NCBI GenBank assembly: GCA_023429995.1
Contig: JAEZCE010000027.1
Location: 306,083 to 370,082, forward strand
Length of the DNA stretch: 64,000 nt
Source: Bacillota bacterium
GTDB taxonomy: Bacteria; Bacillota; UBA4882; UBA8346
Reading direction: 5' to 3'
Below are positions 17,419 through 26,097 of this stretch, in pieces. Made by a program: the position numbers and the translations under genes. Below the pieces are notes generated by a model, which was not told where the DNA came from, did not search any database, and worked only from the letters and a program-made list of their open reading frames with translations. Each line of letters begins with the position of its first letter. Position 1 is the first letter of the stretch.

Positions 17419-17447
17419 TTGACTGCTATTTAAACGAATGATATATT
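17419..17447 (+). promoter_or_regulatory. Promoter of the moron gene
   Basis: TTGACT and TATATT are separated by exactly 17 nt, a near-consensus vegetative promoter, 41 nt before the start of the secreted-protein gene at 17488 and within otherwise tightly packed baseplate genes. Confidence 0.75.
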
Positions 17448-17487
17448 ACAAATATAAATACCCTGTAACAGAAAGAAGTGACTGTAT

Positions 17488-17997
17488 TTGAAAAATAAAT
17501 GGTTAGCAATTCTAACATTGGCAATAATCGTTTTATTTAGTGCAAATATAGCCTCTGCGGATAATGACAATTCTAGTGATGAAGTCGAAGAACGAGCCGA
17601 TATTGAAACATATTGTTCAATGAAAAATTTAGTTTTTGTCTATAAAGACGAAGATATAGCCTTTGGCTATGATAAAGAAAGACAAGAAATACATATCGAC
17701 GGCGATTTTACCACTATAAATGTTAATTGTGTAGCTATTGCACAAAATAATAGGGAAAAAAATTTTAGGGAACGATTTAGTCTTCCTGATAACTGCGATA
17801 TCTTAATTTTCGGAGTAATGATTCAAGGGGATAATTACTATGGGATTACATGGTTGGGGATGTTTACGGAATATGGGGAATCACTCGGGATCCTTGAATC
17901 AGATTTGGCTACTTCCCCAACCTACAAGTCGATGAAGGGTTCATTTGCCGACTTGGTTAAGCAGGAAGTACTCAAAAAAATATTTAACACCAAATAG
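17488..17997 (+). CDS. Secreted hypothetical protein (phage moron)
   Basis: A 169-residue protein starting at TTG 17488. Residues 1-24 form a signal peptide (K-N-K-W, hydrophobic core, then A-S-A before D-N-D). The mature part is small and acidic, with two cysteines and no family I recognise. The gene has its own promoter upstream and a terminator downstream (18031-18052) and interrupts the baseplate module, the usual definition of a moron expressed from the lysogen. An altered cell surface or exclusion role is possible but not shown. Confidence 0.7.
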   Translation: MKNKWLAILTLAIIVLFSANIASADNDNSSDEVEERADIETYCSMKNLVFVYKDEDIAFGYDKERQEIHIDGDFTTINVNCVAIAQNNREKNFRERFSLPDNCDILIFGVMIQGDNYYGITWLGMFTEYGESLGILESDLATSPTYKSMKGSFADLVKQEVLKKIFNTK

Positions 17998-18030
17998 GTT
18001 TTGTTGTTATATTACATATTATTCAATTGC

Positions 18031-18052
18031 AAACCGCTACGGCGGTTTTTTT
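18031..18052 (+). terminator. Terminator of the moron gene
   Basis: AAACCGC pairs with GCGGTTT around TACG and runs into seven T's. It closes the moron unit before the hub gene. Confidence 0.8.
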
Positions 18053-18073
18053 ATTTTCAAAGGCGGTGACAAT

Positions 18074-18901
18074 ATGGCTTTTGGCAGGCTTATAACGGTA
18101 ATTTCCGGACCTTCCGGAGGGACTGGAACATCAATATCGGATTGCAGAATTTCTTTTGATATTGAGAAAAGCATTGGAAAGACTCCTAATAAGTCCAATG
18201 TGATGATTTATAACCTATCGGACACTACGATGGCATCTATGGGAAAACGAATGAACAAATTAATCATAAAAGCCGGATATAAAGACGAAAATTCTCTATC
18301 CACTATATTTTACGGGGATATCAATAAAAGCGAAATATCCAAGGAGCCGCCAGACACAATATTAAAAATTGAAGCCATGGATGGATGGAAAAGCCTACAG
18401 CAGGCGATCATCAATAAATCCTATGCCGCTGGAACGTCTATTTCCACGGTTGTAAATGATATTGTGTCTGAAATGGGGTTTGTAATAGGCGGCACTAAGC
18501 CAAACATTTCCGGTTCATACGCTCCTGGATATGTGGCTAGCGGGAAATGTGGTCACGTTTTGTCAAAGGTTTTAAATAAGGTTGGATATACATGGTCGAT
18601 ACAAAACGATCAAATTTATATTTTCGAAGAAGGCGGATCAGCCAAAACTTTTGAGCTGTCCCTGGCCTCGGATACTGGTCTATTAAGTATTTCTAAGCTT
18701 GAGCATGATGCAAAATTGACCAAAAGTGCAAAATCATACTATACCATCCGTACATTGCTTTTTCCGCAAATTATCCCCGGCGCCCAGGTTTATATTAAAT
18801 CATCATTGGCTACCGGGAATATGATTGTGCAAAATGTGACGATGAGCGGAGATAGTTACGAAGGAGACTTTATCGTCGAAGCAGAGGTGAAAGCGGCATG
18901 A
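18074..18901 (+). CDS. Baseplate hub protein (gp27/gp44-like)
   Basis: A 275-residue protein from ATG 18074, 5 nt after GGCGGTGA. Early R-I-S-F-D-I-E-K, N-V-M-I-Y-N-L-S and I-I-K-A-G-Y, followed by Y-G-D-I-N-K-S-E, match the N-terminal domain of phage hub proteins. A small LysM-like or second hub domain follows (S-I-S-T-V-V-N-D-I, residues ~120-190). It would form the trimeric or hexameric hub between tube and spike. The last 4 bases overlap the spike gene. Confidence 0.75.
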   Translation: MAFGRLITVISGPSGGTGTSISDCRISFDIEKSIGKTPNKSNVMIYNLSDTTMASMGKRMNKLIIKAGYKDENSLSTIFYGDINKSEISKEPPDTILKIEAMDGWKSLQQAIINKSYAAGTSISTVVNDIVSEMGFVIGGTKPNISGSYAPGYVASGKCGHVLSKVLNKVGYTWSIQNDQIYIFEEGGSAKTFELSLASDTGLLSISKLEHDAKLTKSAKSYYTIRTLLFPQIIPGAQVYIKSSLATGNMIVQNVTMSGDSYEGDFIVEAEVKAA

Positions 18902-19563
18902 GCGATTTGCAAGAAACCAATTTGCCGGAAATCTTGGAACAAGCAATAAATGCATTGACTCAAGATTCATATACGGCCATCCCGGGGATCGTCCAGAGTT
19001 ATGCATATAAAACCAAAACGGCTACTGTGCAACCGACAATCAAAGTCACATATGCTGGGAAAACAACGGCGTTGCCAAAGGTTAACAATGTTCAAGTTAT
19101 TTTCCCCGGCACGAAACGATCGGTGATCCAATATAACCTGAAAAAAGGGGATGGTTGCCTGTTAATTTGCAGTTCCCAGGCGCTGGACAATTGGATTAAT
19201 AGCGAGGGAGATTTGATAACCGCTGGAGATACTCGGCGGTTTTCTCTTACCGACGCATTTTGCATTCCCGGTCTTTTCCCGATGAAGGCCGCTGGGAAAA
19301 TAGGAACCGGAGAAGGGTTCGAAATTATCCATGAGACCGGAAAAATCCAACTCACGGATGACGGTGATATCTATTTGAATGGGAAAAGCAAGGCATTTGT
19401 AACCTATGATGGGCTTAATTCGGCTTTGCAATTATTAATTACCGCTTTGAATTCCCACACGCATAGTAATGGCAACGAGGGATCGCCAACAGGGGTCCCA
19501 ATCTCTTCACTATCTTTGGATATTAGTTCCAGTAAGACTACGACTGTTTTGACAGGCGGGTGA
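18898..19563 (+). CDS. Membrane-puncturing spike, gp138 type
   Basis: A 221-residue protein. Residues ~15-110 follow the gp138 N-terminal OB-like domain (I-P-G-I-V-Q-S-Y, then A-T-V-Q-P-T-I-K-V near residue 42, G-D-G-C-L-L-I). After a beta-helix-like stretch the C-terminus has S-H-T-H-S-N-G, an HxH iron-binding tip motif known from such spikes. ATGA overlap with the hub gene suggests coupled translation. Confidence 0.85.
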   Translation: MSDLQETNLPEILEQAINALTQDSYTAIPGIVQSYAYKTKTATVQPTIKVTYAGKTTALPKVNNVQVIFPGTKRSVIQYNLKKGDGCLLICSSQALDNWINSEGDLITAGDTRRFSLTDAFCIPGLFPMKAAGKIGTGEGFEIIHETGKIQLTDDGDIYLNGKSKAFVTYDGLNSALQLLITALNSHTHSNGNEGSPTGVPISSLSLDISSSKTTTVLTGG

Positions 19564-19568
19564 TATTG

Positions 19569-19928
19569 ATGTTTGACATCCTTATTGATAAGAACGGCAA
19601 TTTTGTTCAGAACAGCGAGGAAAAAAATGCTTTCGAGCTCACATCTACTACTGCGGCCTATGTGTCGCAGAAAATCCGAATCCTCTTGAAAACTTTTTTG
19701 GGGGAGTATTATTTGGACACTACGATTGGTATGCCATATTGGGATATGGTGGACAAGAATCCTAATTTGAAAGTTTTGCAAGCTACAATGAAAGATGCTA
19801 TTTTGGCTATTGATGGTGTCTCGGAATTGACCTCTTTTACTATGTCATATACGGGAAGTAGCCGAAAATTGACTATAAATTTTACTGTCAAAACCGAAGA
19901 TGACGAAACGGTAGAAGGGACGGTGTAA
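19569..19928 (+). CDS. Baseplate wedge protein, gp25/W-like
   Basis: A 119-residue protein from ATG 19569 (a GTG at 19560 is an alternative overlapping the spike stop). The pattern of gp25-like wedge proteins is visible: an early beta strand with D-I-L-I-D, the central R-I-L-L-K-T-F-L-G-E-Y-Y-L-D-T-T-I-G-M-P-Y, and a late I-D-G-V-S-E-L. It nucleates sheath assembly at the baseplate. Confidence 0.85.
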   Translation: MFDILIDKNGNFVQNSEEKNAFELTSTTAAYVSQKIRILLKTFLGEYYLDTTIGMPYWDMVDKNPNLKVLQATMKDAILAIDGVSELTSFTMSYTGSSRKLTINFTVKTEDDETVEGTV

Positions 19929-19931
19929 AGC

Positions 19932-21386
19932 ATGGCGGAATATGGGGTTACCGCGCAAGGGTTTGTAACAAAAGACCTTGCGACTATAAAATCAGAATTG
20001 ACCGAGGCATTTACGGATGTTTGGGGCTCTGATTTGGATACGTCTGGGACTTCGGTAGCGGGTCAAATCATCGCTAATTTGGCGGTTAAATTTTCGAACA
20101 TCTGGGAGATTCTTGCGGTGGTTTACGCGAGTTATAACCCTGATAGCGCTAGCGGAACATCATTGGATAGAGCAGTTTCCCTGGTTAACGTTGTCAGAAC
20201 CAGTTCCACCTACACGACGGTTTATGTAACTCTTTACGGCGATGAAGGCACAACGATTTCAGCCAGTCATAAGGTTGCGTCTACGGATGGTTATACCTAC
20301 AAACTGTTGACGGATATAACGATTTCCAAAGCGAACGTCTCGGATGTAATCGTGGGGTTAGCGGATAGCTCGGTTCCCGGGTCAACCTATTCGATCACGA
20401 TTAGCTCGACAGTTTACAGTTATGAGGCAGTTGACGGGGATACTGCGCTGTCTATTGTGACGGCTCTGCAAAATTTGATTAACGCAGGCGGGTTAGCGGT
20501 TCAAGCCGAGGCGGATAGTAGCGCATCTACAGTGCGTATTTATTCGCAAAATGGATATAGCGCATTTTCTATGAGTCTGACGAGCAATCTGGAGTTTACG
20601 AAGTTGGGTTCTTCTGGGCAATATCAATGCACAACCAAGGGGGCCATTGCTTGTAGTATCAATACGGTAACCTTGAGCACAGACACAATTACCGGGTTGG
20701 ATTCAGTAAATAATCTTGTCGCCGGAGAAACCGGCAATGCCACGGAAACGGATGCGGAATTAAGGGAGCGTAGGCGGACGGCCCTATATGGGTATGGCTA
20801 CGCCACTGATGATGCCATCTATGCCCGGATTCTCCAGGAAGTAGACAATGTTTCCTATGTGAAAGTGGTTTCCAATAGAACAGATTCAGCGGATTCGGAG
20901 GGTCGGCCGGCGCATAGCACAGAGGTTATTGTTTTGGGCGGAACGGATTCGGCTATTGCCGAAAAATTATGGGACATATGGCCTGCGGGAACCGCGTTTT
21001 ACGGCACTACCTCGATCAATATAACCGATAGCGATGGGGACACTCAAACGGTTAAATTTAGTCGGCCCACATCGGTTTATATTTGGGTCAAGATCGTGCT
21101 GTCGATCTCATCCGAGGAGGATTTCCCAACAGACGGTACCGATACGATTGCCAATAACATCATAACTTGGGCGACTGAAAATCTAACAGTTGGCAGCGAC
21201 GTGATTTTCCAAAAATTATTTAGCTGTGTTTATTCCGTCGATGGAGTGACATCCGCTACGATCACAATTGGTTCGTCCACTACGTCCGGGACTGAGCCAA
21301 CGGAATATTCCGCGGCAAATATTTCGATCGGTGATTCGCAAGCTGCGGTATTTGACTTGACTCAGATTGATGTCAGCACCATATGA
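19932..21386 (+). CDS. Baseplate wedge J/gp47-like protein
   Basis: A 484-residue protein. The N-terminus (G-V-T-A-Q-G-F-V-x-K, then G-T-S-V-A-G-Q-I-I-A-N-L-A) and the core (A-T-E-T-D-A-E-L-R-E-R-R around residue 275, D-D-A-I-Y-A-R-I) are those of the baseplate J/gp47 family. Between about residues 130 and 240 there is an extra beta-rich insert with T-Y-S-I-T-I-S-S and A-L-Q-N-L-I-N-A, comparable to the one in the cement protein. It links inner wedge to tail fibres. Confidence 0.88.
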   Translation: MAEYGVTAQGFVTKDLATIKSELTEAFTDVWGSDLDTSGTSVAGQIIANLAVKFSNIWEILAVVYASYNPDSASGTSLDRAVSLVNVVRTSSTYTTVYVTLYGDEGTTISASHKVASTDGYTYKLLTDITISKANVSDVIVGLADSSVPGSTYSITISSTVYSYEAVDGDTALSIVTALQNLINAGGLAVQAEADSSASTVRIYSQNGYSAFSMSLTSNLEFTKLGSSGQYQCTTKGAIACSINTVTLSTDTITGLDSVNNLVAGETGNATETDAELRERRRTALYGYGYATDDAIYARILQEVDNVSYVKVVSNRTDSADSEGRPAHSTEVIVLGGTDSAIAEKLWDIWPAGTAFYGTTSINITDSDGDTQTVKFSRPTSVYIWVKIVLSISSEEDFPTDGTDTIANNIITWATENLTVGSDVIFQKLFSCVYSVDGVTSATITIGSSTTSGTEPTEYSAANISIGDSQAAVFDLTQIDVSTI

Positions 21387-21395
21387 GGTGATTTT

Positions 21396-21968
21396 ATGAC
21401 CGTGGAAAAGATTAATGATTACTCAAGTTTTAATGTCCCTCCTTATTTGCTTGAGCAATTTCGCGGGACGGATGTTGAAAAACTACTTGCGGCAATCGAT
21501 TCCCAATTTAACGCACTTGAGAACGCTATTTATGACATGTTTACCTCCATGACCGACTTGGACAATGCAGTTGGAAAGCAATTGGATGTTTTGGGTATCC
21601 ATCTCGGTTTGGAGCGTAACGACAAATCCGACGCCGAATACAGATCATTGCTGAAAACAAAGATTTATATCGATACTTCCGGGGGAGTCGCTGAAGTGAT
21701 TATTGACGCCATTCGGATGCTATACGGGGCTTCAGAGATTCATTACACGGTTCCCACGGCCAAGAACATTGTCATCAGCCAGGATGGGTTAATCGGGTTG
21801 CTATCCTATTGGAATATTCGGCTTGACGATGACAGTTTTATGGTGGACTTTGACGGAAATGCTTTACTGTTTTCATCAGAAGATGAAGGATCAGTTACCA
21901 TCTTAGAGAGCGTCATCCCAACGGGTACAAGCTTGACTGTAAATAAAATCGAAGAGGAGGAATCTTAA
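21396..21968 (+). CDS. Baseplate wedge protein, DUF2612
   Basis: A 190-residue protein of the DUF2612 (Phage_Wedge1) type: early V-P-P-Y-L-L-E-Q-F, then A-V-G-K-Q-L-D-V-L-G-I-H-L-G, D-A-E-Y-R-S-L-L-K-T-K-I and G-G-V-A-E-V-I-I. It takes the place of the P2 gpI protein, after J. It ends with an acidic tail; its stop overlaps the fibre gene start (TAATG). Confidence 0.82.
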   Translation: MTVEKINDYSSFNVPPYLLEQFRGTDVEKLLAAIDSQFNALENAIYDMFTSMTDLDNAVGKQLDVLGIHLGLERNDKSDAEYRSLLKTKIYIDTSGGVAEVIIDAIRMLYGASEIHYTVPTAKNIVISQDGLIGLLSYWNIRLDDDSFMVDFDGNALLFSSEDEGSVTILESVIPTGTSLTVNKIEEEES

Positions 21969-23548
21969 TGTCATCAAAAACGCTGTCGGATTTAACCCAG
22001 GCAACGAGTATCAATGCAACGGATTTGACTCATATCCGGCAGAGCCTGGTCGATAAAAAAGCGACGATAAACGCCATAACGAAGCACGTCATCCGGGAAG
22101 GTTCCTATGGTTTCCATTCAGAGACCATAACGGAAGATACCGAAATATCGGCAATAACCTATCAGCAGATTATGTATTTGCTGGATACCAGTTCGGCAGC
22201 AATCACTTTAACTTTACCTTTTGCTGGTGGTGGGGTGGCGGCCGGAGCGCAGATCATTGTTGAGGATATCGGGTCTTCGAATAGCGCTACAGTCACTTAT
22301 CAAGCCAGTATTTCGAAAACAATACCGGCTGGCGGGTTTGCTATTTTTCGTTTCAACGGGAGTAAATGGGAATTTGATTCGAGTACCTTCCACGAAATGT
22401 TGACTGATTATTTACAAATTGGTTCATCCGGGCCAAGAATAAAGAAATCTGATATGAATTTTGCATTTAAGACCAATGATGAAACAGGTTTTACTGGGCT
22501 TATAGCCAAATACTTTGAGTTATCCGGTTCCAATCAAATTTTAGAAGTTGAATCCGATAGTCAAACGCAATTAAAGAATTTGGCCGCGGGGATAGTATTA
22601 GGAGCAAAGAATGATACTGTTTTTTGTGGGAATTGTTATTGGGATGGAACGAGTTTTAACCGGATTGATACGACAAAAAAGGCCATTCGGATCACTACCG
22701 ATTATGATAATGGACAATTAACATTATATTCAGCATCTGCTGGAATCAATCCAATAACATCATGGGATCTTGGGGACAAGATTAATTTGGGGAATTGTTC
22801 TATGAATTTGGCTACTGTTTATGCTGCCGCTACTAAAGCATTAATTAATGTTTGGATTGCTAACACTTCGTATTCTATCGGAGATATCTGTTATTCTATC
22901 ACGGGAGCAAGCTACAAAAGATATGAATGCGTAATAGCTGGAACATCTGGAACAACAGAACCAAGTTGGACCGGGATTGGCACTCTTGTTATTGATAATA
23001 CAGTAACTTGGATTGTTGATGATATAAGGGATGGTACAGCCCCTGGGGATCTTTGTCCACCAAGTATGATTGTTCGTTCTGGAAGGATTAAAGCAAACGG
23101 TGCAGCTATTAGTCGTGCTGCATATCCACGATTATTTAATTTTGCCAATGATAATGGCTTAATAGTTACGGAAACTAATTGGGCAGCTGGTTATTGGGGA
23201 TTATTTGGCGAAGGCGATGGTTCAACGACTTTTAGATTGCCTGACCTTCGGGGAGAATTTATTAGGGGTTATGATGATTCACGTGGTGTTGATTCAGGTC
23301 GTGTGTTAGGTAGTAGACAATTGGATGCCTTCCAAGGCCATAGGCATACCTTGGGATATGAAAACCAAAATGATGGCGCAAGCGGAACTGCGTTTAGGCT
23401 TGGAGAAGTGAATAATCCAGATTCAAATGGCTTTACAACCGATAATAAAGTGTTGAATCCTTGTACAGACGGAACCAACGGAACCCCTAGAACCGCTTCA
23501 GAAACCCGTCCTAGAAACGTGGCCTATTATTATACAATTAAATATTAG
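21968..23548 (+). CDS. Tail fibre protein with collar domain
   Basis: A 526-residue receptor-binding fibre. The N-terminal ~150 residues attach to the baseplate (L-T-D-L-T... helical start). Near residue 355-440 is a phage tail collar domain: P-P-S-M-I-V-R-S-G-R, A-Y-P-R-L-F, T-F-R-L-P-D-L-R-G-E-F-I-R-G, ending with Q-G-H-R-H-T. The last part (R-P-R-N-V-A-Y-Y-Y-T-I-K) is the usual C-terminal knob end. The middle differs in base composition from flanking genes, as common for host-range genes. Confidence 0.85.
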   Translation: MSSKTLSDLTQATSINATDLTHIRQSLVDKKATINAITKHVIREGSYGFHSETITEDTEISAITYQQIMYLLDTSSAAITLTLPFAGGGVAAGAQIIVEDIGSSNSATVTYQASISKTIPAGGFAIFRFNGSKWEFDSSTFHEMLTDYLQIGSSGPRIKKSDMNFAFKTNDETGFTGLIAKYFELSGSNQILEVESDSQTQLKNLAAGIVLGAKNDTVFCGNCYWDGTSFNRIDTTKKAIRITTDYDNGQLTLYSASAGINPITSWDLGDKINLGNCSMNLATVYAAATKALINVWIANTSYSIGDICYSITGASYKRYECVIAGTSGTTEPSWTGIGTLVIDNTVTWIVDDIRDGTAPGDLCPPSMIVRSGRIKANGAAISRAAYPRLFNFANDNGLIVTETNWAAGYWGLFGEGDGSTTFRLPDLRGEFIRGYDDSRGVDSGRVLGSRQLDAFQGHRHTLGYENQNDGASGTAFRLGEVNNPDSNGFTTDNKVLNPCTDGTNGTPRTASETRPRNVAYYYTIKY

Positions 23549-23557
23549 GAGGAAATC

Positions 23558-24070
23558 ATGACCATTTATCATTATAATTCAGACGGTCAATATTTAGGAT
23601 CTAGTGATTTAAATAGCTCTGATAAATGTCCTATTACTGGTGACTACTTAATTCCAGCTTTTACAACAACTACGGCCCCACCAACAATATCAGATGGACA
23701 GCAAGCTTATTTTATCGATGGAGCATGGATTTTACGAAAAATGAAGCAATACTGTTACTATAATAATGGATTGAGTTATAAAGAAGTAAATTATGATTAT
23801 GTAGCCGTAACCGGGGAGGTTTTATTTGATGCCATTGCTACAGAAAGTCAGTTAACAGCAGCTTTTTCTGGGTATATTATAGCATTAAAGCAACAAAAGT
23901 TGGATGCACTGGATGTAGAATATCAGCCTCAATTTGAAGCATTGGCAGTGGCATATATTACTGCTATATTAGCCAGCGACACTACTACTGCAGCGGCTCG
24001 TCAATCAGATTATGTGACATTAAAAGCAGAATACACAACGGCAAGGGAGGCGATTACGAATGGCCAATAG
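23558..24070 (+). CDS. Tail fibre assembly-like protein
   Basis: A 170-residue protein downstream of the fibre gene. The start (Y-H-Y-N-S-D-G-Q-Y-L-G-S-S) and the P-P-x-I-S-D-G-Q-Q-A-Y-F-I-D-G-A-W segment are like tail fibre assembly or fibre-tip accessory proteins. The C-terminal half is a helical region rich in Ala, Gln and Thr (K-Q-Q-K-L-D-A-L-D). The chaperone role is inferred from position. Confidence 0.65.
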   Translation: MTIYHYNSDGQYLGSSDLNSSDKCPITGDYLIPAFTTTTAPPTISDGQQAYFIDGAWILRKMKQYCYYNNGLSYKEVNYDYVAVTGEVLFDAIATESQLTAAFSGYIIALKQQKLDALDVEYQPQFEALAVAYITAILASDTTTAAARQSDYVTLKAEYTTAREAITNGQ

Positions 24071-24149
24071 TTATTGCTTTGTTTGTGGCAATAAAAACGA
24101 TTCATCTACAGGTAAATGCACCAATACAAGTTGTCCACGAAATAAGTAA
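24060..24149 (+). CDS. Small zinc-ribbon protein
   Basis: A 29-residue ORF with GGGAGG 9 nt before its ATG, overlapping the end of the previous gene by 11 nt. It reads C-F-V-C-G-N-K near the start and C-x4-S-C-P at the end, a complete four-cysteine knuckle. The gene is just upstream of a terminator. Small CxxC proteins at this place recur in phages; function unknown. Confidence 0.6.
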   Translation: MANSYCFVCGNKNDSSTGKCTNTSCPRNK

Positions 24150-24155
24150 GATTTG

Positions 24156-24179
24156 ACCGTCCCCCCGGGGCGGTTTTTT
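24156..24179 (+). terminator. Terminator after the tail fibre genes
   Basis: ACCGTCCC pairs with GGGGCGGT (one G-T pair) around CCC, followed by six T's. Confidence 0.8.
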
Positions 24180-24204
24180 AATTTATAAAAAGGAGCTGAT
24201 TTGA

Positions 24205-24663
24205 TTGGACATGTTTATATATTTTTTGAAACGCCTCATTGATTACCCGGTATGGAAAACTATAGCCGGGATTTTTATTTGGGGCGTGTCGTTTTTATTC
24301 GGAGACTATCGGGCGGTTTATGGGGCGGTTGTTGCTCTTGTGGCGGCTGACTGGGTAACCGGTATTTATTATGCCTGGATACACCCAGAGCTTAAAATTG
24401 AATCGTCAAAACTCCGGGCAGGAGCGGTCAAAATGTTTGTCTATGCCGGTCTGCTAGCGTTAGGGCATCTATGCAGCCTTGTAGCAATAGCGGCATTCGT
24501 GCAGGCGCTGATAGAGGGGTATATCATTATTACCGAAGCGATATCTCTTATCGAAAACGCCAAAAAGATTGCTGACTTGCATAAGGTAACTATTCCGATC
24601 CTTGATAGTTTAACAAAGGTGTTGCAAGGAAAACTTAACGAGATTAAAGGCGGGATGCGGTAA
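24205..24663 (+). CDS. Phage holin
   Basis: A 152-residue membrane protein of the toxin-secretion/phage-lysis holin family (holin_4 type). Three hydrophobic segments lie around residues 18-35, 37-55 and 85-110; between them stands the conserved A-D-W-V-T-G-I-Y motif (near 53). TTG 24205 is 9 nt after AAGGAG and is preferred to the ATG two codons later. It permits release of the amidase encoded immediately downstream (ATG overlapping the holin stop). Confidence 0.85.
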   Translation: MDMFIYFLKRLIDYPVWKTIAGIFIWGVSFLFGDYRAVYGAVVALVAADWVTGIYYAWIHPELKIESSKLRAGAVKMFVYAGLLALGHLCSLVAIAAFVQALIEGYIIITEAISLIENAKKIADLHKVTIPILDSLTKVLQGKLNEIKGGMR

Positions 24664-25178
24664 TGATAGCAATTACAAAAAATCTGCTTAGTCTTGGCCC
24701 GAATCGCCCGGGGGATTCCATCAAGCCCCGGATGATTATTGTCCACCGGACAGGCAATCCGGGTACATTAGCCCGAGTGAATCGAAACTATTTTGAAAGT
24801 CTCAATCATCCGCCCTTGGCCGGTAAAAAGTATGCCTCTGCTCATTATATTGTGGATGCCGGCCAGATTATCCAGTGCATACCCGAGAGCGAACGCGCTC
24901 ATCATTGTATTGGCGCCAATCATTTTGCAATAGGGATAGAGACCTGTGAACCGTTACAACCGGGAGCATATCAAAACCTGCTTGATTTAATCCATGATAT
25001 TTGCGGCAGGTATGGGTTTCTGCCAAATCAGGATTACATTCAGTCTCATTCCAAGTATGACCCGGTGAACCGACACTTTGACCCGTTCTTTTGGGATGAT
25101 TTTGTAGCCGGCCGGGGGAACCCGGGGAAAGATTTATTTGACCCGATTCAATTCTACAAAGATTTGTTAGGGGGTTAA
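24663..25178 (+). CDS. Endolysin, N-acetylmuramoyl-L-alanine amidase
   Basis: A 171-residue single-domain amidase of the Amidase_2 type, cutting the bond between MurNAc and L-Ala in peptidoglycan. Zinc ligands are likely H28 (I-V-H-R-T-G-N) and H138 (R-H-F-D-P), with K131/D140 nearby; the S-A-H-Y-I-V motif (residues 59-64) is the family core. There is no signal peptide and no cell-wall-binding domain, so export depends on the holin. The start overlaps the holin stop. Confidence 0.9.
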   Translation: MIAITKNLLSLGPNRPGDSIKPRMIIVHRTGNPGTLARVNRNYFESLNHPPLAGKKYASAHYIVDAGQIIQCIPESERAHHCIGANHFAIGIETCEPLQPGAYQNLLDLIHDICGRYGFLPNQDYIQSHSKYDPVNRHFDPFFWDDFVAGRGNPGKDLFDPIQFYKDLLGG

Positions 25179-25179
25179 C

Positions 25180-25770
25180 ATGAAAAAAATACTTATCGGG
25201 GCTGTGATCGGTGGATTAATTACGGCTTTTTTGTTTTATAAATTTCTGCCCCGGCCGGGTCCGGGGGAGCCGATTGTAATTTATAAAGATAAAATTATCT
25301 CCGGCCAAATGAGCGGGAAGGTTAAAATCGTGTCAAAATCGCCCCAAGAAGACGGGGATAATATTCAAACGATAAATGATAAGGAAACTATTAAAATAGA
25401 CCTGCCTGACCCTGTTTCTGTTACGAACAACCGTTTGGATTTTAATGTGTCGATACCTGTGAGCGGCGAGATAAAAACTGGTCATGTTGACTTACAATTC
25501 ACCGGGGTGACCACAGTGGAACGAAAAGGTGACAATTTAAAGGTTAATACGGTGTTCGACCAGGGCGTCAAAGAAACTATTTACCAGGAGCCCAAAATAT
25601 GGCATGTTGGGTTATATGCCGGGGCAATAGAAGACGGCTTTGGAATAGGTGGATTCGTCCAAAGAAATTTTAAACTGGCAACGATTAAAAAAGTTGATTT
25701 GATTGGATTCGGAAGGGTAGAAGTTGACAGGGATCCGAAATTGTTAGTTGGAGTGGAAGGTAATTTTTAG
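25180..25770 (+). CDS. Membrane-anchored third lysis-cassette protein, possibly spanin-like
   Basis: A 196-residue protein starting 1 nt after the amidase stop. Residues 1-24 form a transmembrane anchor (K-K-I-L-I-G-A-V-I-G-G). The rest is polar and beta-rich, with a C-terminal stretch (I-G-F-G-R-V-E-V-D-R, L-L-V-G-V-E-G-N-F) resembling the last strand of an outer-membrane barrel ending in Phe. Proteins of this form at this position are seen in phages of diderm hosts. A role in disrupting an outer membrane is my inference; no family is recognised. Confidence 0.6.
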   Translation: MKKILIGAVIGGLITAFLFYKFLPRPGPGEPIVIYKDKIISGQMSGKVKIVSKSPQEDGDNIQTINDKETIKIDLPDPVSVTNNRLDFNVSIPVSGEIKTGHVDLQFTGVTTVERKGDNLKVNTVFDQGVKETIYQEPKIWHVGLYAGAIEDGFGIGGFVQRNFKLATIKKVDLIGFGRVEVDRDPKLLVGVEGNF

Positions 25771-25843
25771 CAGGAACTATCATATGATGGGGCCGTTACA
25801 ATAAATATCAACCCTCTTTTTTCATTGCATTACCTCCTTTATA

Positions 25844-25874
25844 AAGCCCCATTACCTGGTTAGGTGGTGGGGCT
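25844..25874. terminator. Stem-loop terminator, family shared with two other loci
   Basis: A 12-bp stem (AGCCCCATTACC with GGTGGTGGGGCT, two G-T pairs) around TGGTTA, after the lysis genes. The same core occurs at 35801 and 36905. The T run downstream is weak. Confidence 0.6.
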
Positions 25875-26008
25875 CTATAAATTATCCTTATTTTTCCTTC
25901 ATTTTTATTTTACCTTATATCTATCGTTTAAACACATAACGTACATTTTTTAGCCACAAACAGGGAGTATATTTAAGATACTTTTTCATAATCCTCCTTT
26001 TTTACATA

Positions 26009-26030
26009 CCCTCTTCGGAGGGCTTTTTTT
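26009..26030 (+). terminator. Terminator at the end of the late region
   Basis: CCCTC pairs with GAGGG around TTCG, then C and seven T's. It is the last feature before the SOS-boxed accessory operon; the interval 25771-26097 holds otherwise only this hairpin, the one at 25844 and the promoter below. Confidence 0.85.
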
Positions 26031-26057
26031 ATGATGGATGAAGTCATTAAATAGTGT

Positions 26058-26082
26058 TATAATTATTTCGAACATACATTCG
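26058..26082 (+). promoter_or_regulatory. -10 box with SOS (LexA/DinR)-type operator
   Basis: TATAAT (26058-26063) is followed 5 nt later by CGAACATACATTCG (26069-26082). The Bacillus SOS consensus is CGAAC-RNRY-GTTCG; only one base differs. The box is extended by TT/AA to a longer palindrome. It would place the two following genes under SOS control. Confidence 0.7.
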
Positions 26083-26097
26083 AAATTGAGGTGCATC

